A stretch of 64,000 nucleotides of DNA, taken from contig NZ_VHQG01000005.1 of assembly GCF_006517435.1 (NCBI RefSeq), forward strand, positions 265,222 to 329,221. Direction: 5' to 3'. A program made the translations under genes and the position numbers. This document shows, piece by piece, positions 58,301 through 64,000 of this stretch. Below the pieces are notes generated by a model that saw only the letters and a list, made by a program, of their open reading frames with translations, was not told the origin of the DNA and did not search any database. Each line of letters begins with the position of its first letter. The first letter of the stretch is position 1. This stretch comes from Schumannella soli (GTDB lineage: Bacteria > Actinomycetota > Actinomycetes > Actinomycetales > Microbacteriaceae).

Positions 58301-59190
58301 CGGTTCCGGATGACGCGGTCGCGCTGCTGGCCTCCTCGTTCCCCGAGCTGAACGACGCGCAGCGCCGCCAGATCCTCGAGCAGACCGCCCTCGACTCCGG
58401 CTACCCGCTCGACGTCACCGCGCAGGGCGACGCGAGCTGGCAGCGCATCGACCTGGCCCGGGCGATGACCGCGAAGTACACGCTCGACGCGGCCGGAAAC
58501 GTCACGGTCGGCAGCGGCGTCTCCGACACGGATGCGTCGATCGCGGCGGTCGCCGACCTCCGGGTGGCCGGCGTCACGCTCGACGGCTTCGACCCGAGCA
58601 TCCGCACCTACGTCGTCGACTGGCCGACCGGGCACGCGCTGCCCGCCGTCTCGGCGAGCGCGAGCGTCGACGGCGCCTCGGTGTCGGTGACCTCGGGGGC
58701 TGCTTCGGCGGGGCGCTCGGCGGCGGGTCCGTCTGGATCGTCGGCGCGCACGCTGTTCGCGGCGGCGACGACCCAGGCGCTGCTGCAGGCTCCGCTCGCG
58801 GCGGCCACGGATGCGCGCACCGTCACGGTCACTTCGGCCAACGGGCAGCACGCGCAGCAGTACACGGTGCTGTTCAACGTGACGGCCGACGACCACCTGC
58901 CGGCCGCGGTCGACCCCGGCGCGGGCGACCCGGGCGACGGCGGGCCGGGCACTGGTGAACCGGGAACGGGGACGCCGGGCACGGGGACGCCGGGCACCGG
59001 CTCGGGCGGCACCGGAGCGGGCTCGATCCAGCCCGCCGCGGGCGGACGCGGATCGGCGGCCGGCGACGACCTCGCCGCGACCGGCGTGAGCGGACTGCCC
59101 GAGGCTCTCGCTGCGGCGCTGCTGCTGCTCGCGGCCGGCGCCGGGCTCGTCATGGCGCGTCGCCGCCGCGCGGCTCGCGCCGGAGCCTGA
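52318..59190 (+). CDS. Wall-anchored GH92 alpha-mannosidase fused to PAP2 acid phosphatase
   Basis: A 2290-residue exported protein. I start it at GTG 52318, with GAAGGA seven bases upstream; the frame is open to 52201 but that stretch holds the promoter. Signal peptide 1-41 (ends GAAQAAP). GH92 spans about 45-800: YVDPFVSTAADDGNDLPGAQAPNGLAKVNP, WSSWDDFRKYSVF, candidate acid Glu626 in NANEIDLQAPYLFNY and candidate base pair Asp697/Asp699 in MDNDAGTMS. Then FIVAR (931-998), three CBM6-like modules (about 1003, 1147 and 1294 onward), FIVAR 2 (about 1510-1575) and Fn3 (about 1580-1668). The PAP2 class A phosphatase (about 1700-1930) has K1822-x6-R1829-P, PSGH1864 and R1897-x5-H1903-x3-D1907, all intact. 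A Gly/Thr/Pro hinge, LAATG (2252-2256) sortase site, helix and basic tail end it. Enzyme order suggests sequential attack on phosphomannan. Confidence 0.87.
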   Translation: MSLQHVLPAPARALAGVVAFAIAAGGALAVGLPAGAAQAAPAPTDYASYVDPFVSTAADDGNDLPGAQAPNGLAKVNPMTVPNRNHSGYDYTQSKIAGFTNTNLDGVGGSGGGGDILVVPTSVDYTSRPSTGSYAHSFSHSDEEAAPGYYRVGLDAIAGKDGAVTTPGGTIQSELTATTRTGLHRYAFPAGSAPSLVVDLANNYTSRTASSLTVTKLADQRAAISGRIAGSFNGAAYQLYYYAETTKPVTSVQTWGAAGAALSSATTQDGVDTGAVLKFATADAADVELRVTLSPISADQARIDQQAEIAGATFDQVRAATRAVWNGRLGSVDVTASTTSDPDGSLTKLFYTHLYRMFALPMNATSTSGTYRGVDGAVHRAEGFTYYDAWSSWDDFRKYSVFAYVAPEMYRDMVQSLIYLFADSASSGTALSSAVHSVPTVRWERSSVIIADAISKGFTGFDRLGEAYPAIDTLVGRYTGAQLRAGYIANDPGNSVQRGYDQWALAIIADALGRTDDATKLREQAALPIANLIKPGAFTAADGTQAGLLTPRDANGNWTSVDYERFEAASLYQGTLWQYNWYDAYDMDGLIQAMGGTDATRLALEHMFGEDRPNDGKGMLHSNANEIDLQAPYLFNYVGEPSLTQKWVRSIYTKETWNRYIATGSTGEAPSANGEFTPPIKTKVYKLDPAGFLPTMDNDAGTMSTMFVAASIGLFPVTAGSSQFQIGSPFFDKTTINYASGRSFSVSAKGVSADDYYVQSATLNGEAFGNTWLDYADVVGGGSLDFQMGATPSSWGSTTAPAYSLSTADEGGSQPGAATVAVDANTVQAAANGAVDGTVTMTLSGGRFAGAAGTNLTGSGAATVAGLPAGLAADVTVADATSVRIHVTGTATEAARFSIGFADSAFADGLTAREVTGPGLSSRDPLIVSVASAERVALQQLIDQAALVRPGNYSAASYRALTSALENARTVVDAATASTADLRAAADRLNGAIAGLALDQGAYRTLQAEASDAWSAGQLKNESFQSGGNLGGVTTGSWVRYDDLDFAGASPQSVAIRYSSSASSTGAPSRVDVRAGDANGPIVATASLPGTNGWGNYTTVTVAITDPAALAAAKQASFTFTAPSGQQWVSNFDWFQFSTDPVGGAPVTTIKLTAPNATATGGGSLALNLANGKFENVTNGAWAQWNGVELGSGVVKVSVEYDKPQSRAAADSAIELRLGSRTGTVVAKIALPYTGSGWGTTGTATADLDPAVFAGTQTVFAVFTSTTQNSNQPYVANVNSFELIPKPASSSVANELEAEKWVTKSTADLKSENSTWNNAGPVTNLGGTANGAWLDYGTLDFGDKAVTAITVRYVNNSSRVGDNTSIDVVLDGYDPAKLGTPAVNIPLPVTGSSWSADGTVTAKLAAPITGKHSVQLVFHTTPAANRPYAGNVDKLVFERGIVTTGLAAAITATEGLAADGARYSAIDFAVFQRELAAAKKLLAAPTTQSAVDAQARSLRLAAGQLVPVSSIRLDDAIAQAAAIDADRYTADSFDAVASSLAAAKRVAGDTAASDADRDAATAALTAALAGLVVKPAAAPAAPVAASAVAADSSVTVRWAAVIDATTPVTSYLVDLDDSHQVTVEASQTSVVFTWLKAGETVRARVTAINAAGASTPTEWTTPVVIGAPAPAANQPRVAAAGASADGAAASASPFAASALAAGYSSDAWPATSNGKDYLVNLLSGVSTLGTDVLGANKALPNSAAVTAANDQVAIRINNSASTAQVKKAEIDADNSPTVTMADGFGSRLGSLYLTALNGGKLPKTSALFGRVTQGLDSTGTAKDTYNYLRPYVRLGFVGDGGRIYESSNGSYAGLAGNGSFPSGHTYSGYVTGTLLATLLPELAPQILARASEYGDNRIVLGFHYPIDVMGGRMAAQATIAHRWADPEFAALMTEAHQELESVLGAACTDGGYGDDLNACAGALYDGLDDTAATKLYTERLSYGLPQNGVAGQKITVPDDAVALLASSFPELNDAQRRQILEQTALDSGYPLDVTAQGDASWQRIDLARAMTAKYTLDAAGNVTVGSGVSDTDASIAAVADLRVAGVTLDGFDPSIRTYVVDWPTGHALPAVSASASVDGASVSVTSGAASAGRSAAGPSGSSARTLFAAATTQALLQAPLAAATDARTVTVTSANGQHAQQYTVLFNVTADDHLPAAVDPGAGDPGDGGPGTGEPGTGTPGTGTPGTGSGGTGAGSIQPAAGGRGSAAGDDLAATGVSGLPEALAAALLLLAAGAGLVMARRRRAARAGA

Positions 59191-59233
59191 CGCCCCGCAC
59201 CTCGCGCGGACCACACCCGACCCCATGCCACGA

Positions 59234-59290
59234 CGATCGGTCGCAACGCGCCGTCATCCGCAAACCGGAACGGCGCGTTGCGACCGATCG
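59234..59290. repeat. Long intergenic hairpin C
   Basis: A perfect 21-bp stem (59234-59254 with 59270-59290) around a 15-base loop, between the convergent GH92-PAP2 and radA genes. Arms include CGGTCGCAACGCGCC. No U tract follows. Confidence 0.8.
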
Positions 59291-59337
59291 ATGGCGTGCC
59301 CGCGGGCGACAGATCCAGCGCGCGAACGCGCCGTCGC

Positions 59338-60693
59338 CTAGAACTCGGGGATGTCGGGGCGCGGCTCGGCGACCGCGTTGCGGAAGGCGCGGCCCAGGGC
59401 ATCCCGCAACGGTCCGGCGGAGTTGTCGAGCAGGGTCGTGTAGCCGAGGCGGCGGCCTTCGGAGACGCGCTGCTTCGCCGAGCTGACCGGACGGATCTCG
59501 CCCGCGAGCGAGATCTCGCCGACGGCCGCGAGCTCGTGCGGCAGCGCCTTGTCGCGGTAGGCGCTCGCGATCGCGAGGGCGATCGCGAGGTCGGCGCCGG
59601 GTTCGGTGAGCCGGATGCCGCCCACGGTCGAGACGTAGACGTCGGCGGCCGAGAGCTTGAGCCCGCACCGGCGCTCGAGCACCGCGAGCAGCATCGCGAC
59701 GCGCGAGGCGTCGACGCCGTTGACGACGCGGCGGGGCTGCGGCGCCTGCGAGCCGACGATGAGCGCCTGCACCTCGACCGGGATCGCTCGGCGGCCCTCG
59801 ACCGCGATCGTCACGCAGGTGCCGCTCACGGGCGTCGCCGCACGCGAGAGGAACAGGCCGGAGGGATCCGGCACCTCGGCGATGCCGTCGCCGGTCATCT
59901 CGAAGCAGCCGACCTCGTCGGTCGGGCCGAAGCGGTTCTTGAGCGCGCGGATGAAGCGCAGCGCGGTCTGGCGGTCTCCCTCGAAGCTGCAGACGACATC
60001 CACCAGGTGCTCGAGCAGCCGCGGGCCCGCGATCGAGCCGTCTTTCGTGACGTGGCCGACGAGCAACACCGGCAGGTCGCGCTCCTTGGCGACGCGGATG
60101 AGCGTGCCCGCCACCTCGCGCACCTGCGCCGGCTGGCCGGCCGCGCCGTCGCTCATCGCCGACGACACCGTCTGCACCGAGTCGACGATGAGCAGCTGGG
60201 GCTTCACGGCATCCACCTGGCCGAGGATCGTCGCCAGGTCGGTCTCGCTCGCGAGGTAGAGCTCGTCGTGCAGCGCGTTCGTGCGCTCGGCCCGCAGGCG
60301 CACCTGGTTCGCCGACTCCTCGGCGCTGACGTAGAGCACGCGCGCGCCCGCGCGGGCGGCGCGGGAGGCGACCTCGAGCAGCAGGGTCGACTTGCCGACG
60401 CCGGGTTCGCCGCTGAGCAGGATCGCCGCGCCGGGGACGACGCCGCCGCCCAGAACGCGGTCGAACTCCGCGATGCCGCTCGCCGAGCGCCGCACCTCGG
60501 TCGTGCCGAGCTGCGTGATCGGACGGGCGACGCGGGCGTCGCTCACGCGGGCCGGCGCGACGGCGGCGCGCGGCGCATCCCGCTCGACGACCGTGCCCCA
60601 GGCCTGGCATTCCGGGCAGCGGCCCATCCACTTCGCGCCGCCCCAGCCGCACTCGGAGCAGACGTAGGCGGAGGGAACTGCGGGGCGGGCCAT
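59338..60693 (-). CDS. radA: DNA repair protein RadA
   Basis: A 451-residue protein from ATG 60693, leaderless by its TAGCCT hexamer. The N-terminal zinc finger uses Cys12, Cys15, Cys26 and Cys29 (CSECGWGGAKWMGRCPEC). The RecA-like core has Walker A GEPGVGKS, Walker B LLIVDSVQT and the RadA-specific KNRFG motif (ALKNRFGPTDEVG). The C-terminal part is the Lon-like domain (GIRLTEPGADLAIALAIASAYRDKALPHELAAVGEISLAGEIRPV). It drives branch migration in recombination. It is convergent with the GH92-PAP2 gene across hairpin C. Confidence 0.96.
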   Translation of the reverse strand: MARPAVPSAYVCSECGWGGAKWMGRCPECQAWGTVVERDAPRAAVAPARVSDARVARPITQLGTTEVRRSASGIAEFDRVLGGGVVPGAAILLSGEPGVGKSTLLLEVASRAARAGARVLYVSAEESANQVRLRAERTNALHDELYLASETDLATILGQVDAVKPQLLIVDSVQTVSSAMSDGAAGQPAQVREVAGTLIRVAKERDLPVLLVGHVTKDGSIAGPRLLEHLVDVVCSFEGDRQTALRFIRALKNRFGPTDEVGCFEMTGDGIAEVPDPSGLFLSRAATPVSGTCVTIAVEGRRAIPVEVQALIVGSQAPQPRRVVNGVDASRVAMLLAVLERRCGLKLSAADVYVSTVGGIRLTEPGADLAIALAIASAYRDKALPHELAAVGEISLAGEIRPVSSAKQRVSEGRRLGYTTLLDNSAGPLRDALGRAFRNAVAEPRPDIPEF

Positions 60694-61020
60694 GCCCTCA
60701 GGCTAGGCGGCACCGCCGACGTCGGGCGCGCGCCGTGCACAGGGGGCGTGCTGCAACTCGGAGGGGGAGGCGGATGCTTCGAGACCACGAGGAGGCCGCC
60801 GGCGTCGGGTGGGGCATCCACCTGCCGACGACGACGGCCTCCTTCGCGTCGGGCGGCGCGGACCCCCGTCCGCCCGGCGCGCCCTCCCGATCCTCATCAG
60901 GGAGGGCTCCGCTTCTCGTGGGCCCTTCGTGCGCGACCGGCCGTGGGGGAGATGTGCCGGCCGCGCACGCGCGGCTCGCGGGGAGCGGAAGTGTTGAGTT
61001 GTGCGGATGCCGGAGCGGCG
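60694..61020. other. Gene-free stretch between radA and Ser/Gly-rich gene
   Basis: 327 bases. It holds the radA -10 at its left end. I see no gene, long hairpin or repeat; open frames crossing it look like high-GC chance frames. Confidence 0.5.
60700..60705 (-). promoter_or_regulatory. -10 hexamer TAGCCT of radA, leaderless start
   Basis: On the complement TAGCCT ends seven bases before ATG 60693. Confidence 0.55.
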
Positions 61021-61797
61021 TCAGCTGTCGGAGGTGCCCGAGCTGCTCGACGAGGACGAGCTGGAGCCGTCGGAGCCGGAGCTCCCCGAACCGGAGTCCG
61101 AGCTGCCGGAGCTGCCCGAGTCCGAGTCCGAACCGCTGTCCGAGCCGGAACCCGATCCGGAATCGCCCGAACTCGACCCCGGCGCGCTCTGGCCCGGACC
61201 ACCCTGGCCGAAGCCGGGCCCAGCCTGTCCGGAACCCGGACCGAAGCCGTTCTGCGATCCGCCCGAGCCGTCCGAACCCGAACCGTCCGAGCTCTGCCCG
61301 GAGCCGTCCGAACTCTGGCCAGATCCCGAGCCCGGACCGCCCTGCCCGCCGAAGCCGCCGCCGTATCCGGTCGTCGAGTCGGGCCCGAACTGCCCGGCGT
61401 TGACGGCATCCACCCCGCGGGGCACGCCGTAGCCGATGAGGCCGCCGGCGACGCCGCCGACGACGAGCGCGATCGCTGCGGCGGCGGCCGGCACCCGGTA
61501 GCGCTTGGCTCTCGACGAGAGCGTCAGCGTGGGGCCGGCCACCGCCTGCGGGAGCGGCGACGGCGCGCCGGGAGCTTCGGGCATCACGGTCGTCGGCTGC
61601 TCGTCGGCGATGCCGGTCGGCTGATCGCCGTCCGTCGTCGCCGCCACCGAGCCGACCACCTGCGGTGCCTCGCTCTCCGGCGCGACCCCGGTCGGCGGCT
61701 GCACTCCGCTCTCCGGGGCGGTGTCGCCCACCCGGGTCTCGGGCTCGATGGCGGCGTCCTCGACCGGTTCACCATTCCGGCGGTCCTGCTCGTCCAT
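61021..61797 (-). CDS. Single-pass membrane protein with Ser/Gly/Asp-rich exterior
   Basis: A 258-residue protein from ATG 61797, behind GGAGG; the in-frame ATG at 61833 has no such site. An acidic, Pro/Thr-rich cytoplasmic head of about 95 residues precedes a basic SSRAKRYR and the AAAAAIALVVGGVAGGLIGYGV anchor. About 120 exterior residues are almost only Gly, Ser, Asp, Gln and Pro (GQSSDGSGQSSDGSG, then GSDSGSDSDSG and a run of Ser). No folded domain is visible. The head-anchor plan resembles the membrane part of actinobacterial HtrA-like proteases without the protease, so a truncated relative is possible. Confidence 0.6.
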   Translation of the reverse strand: MDEQDRRNGEPVEDAAIEPETRVGDTAPESGVQPPTGVAPESEAPQVVGSVAATTDGDQPTGIADEQPTTVMPEAPGAPSPLPQAVAGPTLTLSSRAKRYRVPAAAAAIALVVGGVAGGLIGYGVPRGVDAVNAGQFGPDSTTGYGGGFGGQGGPGSGSGQSSDGSGQSSDGSGSDGSGGSQNGFGPGSGQAGPGFGQGGPGQSAPGSSSGDSGSGSGSDSGSDSDSGSSGSSDSGSGSSGSDGSSSSSSSSSGTSDS

Positions 61798-61942
61798 GTC
61801 TGCCTCCGAGATCCTCGCCCGTCGATCGGGCATGTCCTGAAGATAGAAACGGAGTCTGTGCCGTTCCTATGGTCCCGGTGCATCACCGCCCCGAGCCCCG
61901 TGAGCAGACTCTCAATGAGTGGATGCGCGCCACCCTGACACG

Positions 61943-62000
61943 CGAGTCGCCCGCTTCCGCGGCATGTCGGATGCGACACACCGCGGAAGCGGGCAACTCG
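61943..62000. repeat. Long intergenic hairpin D
   Basis: A 20-bp stem with one mismatch (61943-61962 with 61981-62000), a 2x2 internal loop, then TGTCG/CGACA closed by GATG. Arm end CGAGTYGCCC is shared with hairpin A at 10849. Confidence 0.8.
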
Positions 62001-62057
62001 GGATACTGCACGGGGCGGATGGGCGGATGCGGTCGCCGCCCGCGAGCCCCGCCCCGC

Positions 62058-63860
62058 CTACGGCAGGTAGTACGTCGGGTTCGGCAGCTTCACCGCGCTG
62101 AGCGACGATCCGCCGAGCAGGTCGCTGAACTGATCGCCGAAGTTCGCGACGATCGTGTACTTGCCGCCGTCACGCGACTGCACGTGCGCGCGCGTCTGCG
62201 ACTTGTACTCGACGGTCGTGCACTTCGCGGCGGCGCAGCGGATATACGACGGCTGCTGCGAGGCTCCGACGCCCGTCCACTTCGTGTAGTAGTTAGCGGC
62301 CGTGAATCCGGAGTAGCCGACCTTCGCCAGGTTGGCGATCGTCGCATCCTTCTGGTCGTCGTTGCGGCCCGTCAGCCCGACGATCGTGCAGCCGGCTTTC
62401 TTCGCGATCGAGACGAGCGACTGCATGCTCGGCGTGGCCGGGAAGCGCTGCTCCTGCACCCAGACGTCCTGCTTCGCGGGGTCGAAGACGAACTTCATGT
62501 CGGCGACCTCCATGTCGTAGGTCCACAGGGTGGTGTCGTCGGCATCCAGCACGATCGCCGGGTTCTTGTGCAGCTTCGACCCGAGGTAGCAGGCAGCCGC
62601 GACGCGGGGGATCTGCTTCGACACGATGGAGCGCATCTCGCGGATGTAGGGCGAGTCGGCCTTGTTCGCGATGCCCGTGCCGGGGTCGCCGTAGTAGGCG
62701 TAGATCGTCGACTTGACGCTGTCGATGTTCGGGATGCCCTCGCCGCCCTGCGTCGCGCCGCTCGATCCGTCGGCCGCCATCGTGAAGGTCGAGCGCGGCG
62801 CCAGGTTCGGCTCGCTCACGCCCGGGAGGTTCGCCGACGGCAGGTAGTAGGTCGGGTTCGGCAGCTTCAGCGTGCGCTCGGCGTAGCCGCCCTGCAGGTC
62901 GCTGAACTGGTCGCCGATGTTGAGCGTGATCGTGTAGCCGAGGTCCTGCTCGATGTGCTTGCGGGTGCCGGCCTTGAACTCGACCGTCGTGCACTTCGCG
63001 ATGGCGCAGCTGATGTACGAGGGCTGCTGGGATGCGCCCACGCCGGTCCACTTGGTGAAGAAGTTCTCGGCGGTGAAGCCCTCGTAGCCGAGCTTGTCGA
63101 GGTTGCCGATCGTCGCGGACTTCTGGTCGTCGTTGCGGCCGGTCACGCCGAAGATCGTGAACCCGAGATCGTGGGCGGCGTTGACGTAGGCGAGCATGCC
63201 CGGGGTCGCGGGGAAGCGCTGCGCCTGCACCCAGACGTCCTGCTCGGCGGGGGTGAAGACGAACTTCATGTCGCCCACCTCCATGTCGTAGGTCATGAGG
63301 GTGGTGTCGTCGGAGTCGAACACGATCGCGGGCTTCTGGCCGGCGGCGATCGCGGCGTCGTAGGCGGGCTTCAGCTTCGCGGTCTCCGCGGCGGTGAGCG
63401 CATCCATCTCGCGGATGTAGGGGGAGTCGGTCTTGTTCGCGATGCCCGTGCCGGGGTCGCCGTAGTAGGTCGCGATCGTCTTCTTCACGACGTCGATGTT
63501 CGGGATGCCCTCGCCGCCCTGCGTCGTGCCGCTCGAGCCGTCGGGCTTCATCGTGAACCGGGTGCGCGGGGTGAGCGTGCGGTCGTCCACGCCCCAGCCG
63601 GCGCCGCCGGACCAGGGCCTGCTGCCGTTGCCCGAGCCGCCGCCCTGCCACCCGTACCCGCCCGAGCCGTACCCGCCGCCTCCGCTCCCGCCTCCCTGGT
63701 CGGCGCCGTGCGCCTGGGCGGCGGTCGCGCCGGTGAGCGCGGCGCCGAGGCCGAGCGCGACGGCCGCGGCGACGGCGATGCCGCGGCGGGCGCGGTTCGC
63801 GCCGCCCGTGCGGCTCGCGTGGGCTTCGGTGGCGGATGAGTGGGATCGGACGAACGTCAC
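62058..63860 (-). CDS. Secreted tandem HAD acid phosphatase
   Basis: A 600-residue exported protein from GTG 63860 behind AGGGAGAG. The signal peptide ends near AQAHG (about residue 51), followed by a Gly/Ser/Trp linker to residue 90. Two homologous HAD (class B acid phosphatase-like) domains follow, offset by 257 residues. Motif I is FDSDDTT (Asp182, Asp184) and LDADDTT (Asp439, Asp441); motif II is GVTGRNDDQK and GLTGRNDDQK; motif IV is IGDQFSDLQGG and FGDQFSDLLGG. Both halves keep all catalytic residues and share ATYYGDPGTGIANK-like and KWTGVGASQQPSYI segments. It should release phosphate outside the cell. It lies close to the PAP2-bearing protein. Confidence 0.85.
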   Translation of the reverse strand: MTFVRSHSSATEAHASRTGGANRARRGIAVAAAVALGLGAALTGATAAQAHGADQGGGSGGGGYGSGGYGWQGGGSGNGSRPWSGGAGWGVDDRTLTPRTRFTMKPDGSSGTTQGGEGIPNIDVVKKTIATYYGDPGTGIANKTDSPYIREMDALTAAETAKLKPAYDAAIAAGQKPAIVFDSDDTTLMTYDMEVGDMKFVFTPAEQDVWVQAQRFPATPGMLAYVNAAHDLGFTIFGVTGRNDDQKSATIGNLDKLGYEGFTAENFFTKWTGVGASQQPSYISCAIAKCTTVEFKAGTRKHIEQDLGYTITLNIGDQFSDLQGGYAERTLKLPNPTYYLPSANLPGVSEPNLAPRSTFTMAADGSSGATQGGEGIPNIDSVKSTIYAYYGDPGTGIANKADSPYIREMRSIVSKQIPRVAAACYLGSKLHKNPAIVLDADDTTLWTYDMEVADMKFVFDPAKQDVWVQEQRFPATPSMQSLVSIAKKAGCTIVGLTGRNDDQKDATIANLAKVGYSGFTAANYYTKWTGVGASQQPSYIRCAAAKCTTVEYKSQTRAHVQSRDGGKYTIVANFGDQFSDLLGGSSLSAVKLPNPTYYLP

Positions 63861-64000
63861 GGAGCTCTCCCTGAGTCGGCCCCGCGTGCGCGCGGGACTC
63901 TGCCGGTGATGTGGTGGGTGTGGCCGGCGTTCGACGGGCGCGCGCCGAGCGGGAGGTCGGGGCCGTGCAGTGGCGGCGGCATCGCTCGGGTGGCCCCCCG

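Overview
The window is high-GC, gene-dense actinobacterial DNA. GTG starts are frequent, stop/start overlaps such as ATGA and GTGA are common, and the order ftsH-folP-folB-folK-DUF3180-PH-PH-DUF2520-panC-lysS is the folate/pantothenate block of Microbacteriaceae. Many genes have a TANNNT -10 hexamer exactly seven bases ahead of the start codon, which points to leaderless transcription. I place the organism in or near Microbacteriaceae but cannot name a genus. Assignments rest on reading translated sequence and motifs; no database was searched.

Layout. 1-6756: sugar-use block with three FGGY kinases (the first cut by the window edge), a GntR/UTRA repressor and a GH31 glycosidase. 6939-12585: DUF6328 and Pr6Pr membrane proteins overlapping tail to tail, a PadR-DUF1048-ABC exporter operon, an SDR and two small proteins. 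12733-25654: an integrated element of about 12.9 kb. It is bounded by a 46-bp direct repeat of the tRNA-Phe 3' end, with a tyrosine integrase beside the intact tRNA. It carries a regular array of 15-bp dyads near attL, an operon of VIT transporter, two-component system, haem/flavin reductase, FMN-binding protein, ApbE and DUF1003, an arsenic cluster (arsR, arsC, flavoprotein, arsN-like) without an efflux pump, and a low-GC KAP NTPase. 25610-25937: tRNA-Phe, tRNA-Asp and tRNA-Glu on the complement. 26403-28929: two cell-wall hydrolases sharing one coiled-coil scaffold. 29035-47400: housekeeping (ppa, tilS, hpt, ftsH, folate genes, panC, lysS, an SNF2 helicase on the opposite strand, several small membrane proteins). 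47424-52026: small regulatory operon, clpC, an N-acetylglutamate synthase and a secreted protein. 52318-63860: a 2290-residue wall-anchored GH92 mannosidase/PAP2 phosphatase fusion, radA, a Ser/Gly-rich membrane protein and a secreted tandem HAD phosphatase.

How the parts may work together. The island operon looks like a flavinylated extracytosolic electron-transfer system (reductase, FMN carrier, ApbE loading enzyme) under its own two-component system, co-transcribed with an Fe/Mn transporter. The GH92-PAP2 protein carries glycan- and phosphate-removing domains in one polypeptide, and an upstream 11-bp-phased repeat resembles a phosphate-starvation box. That suggests scavenging of phosphomannan, for example fungal mannoprotein.

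The strongest leads are the GH92-PAP2 fusion, the island redox operon, the dyad array and arm-type repeats at the island ends, the family of long intergenic hairpins, and the leaderless promoter rule.
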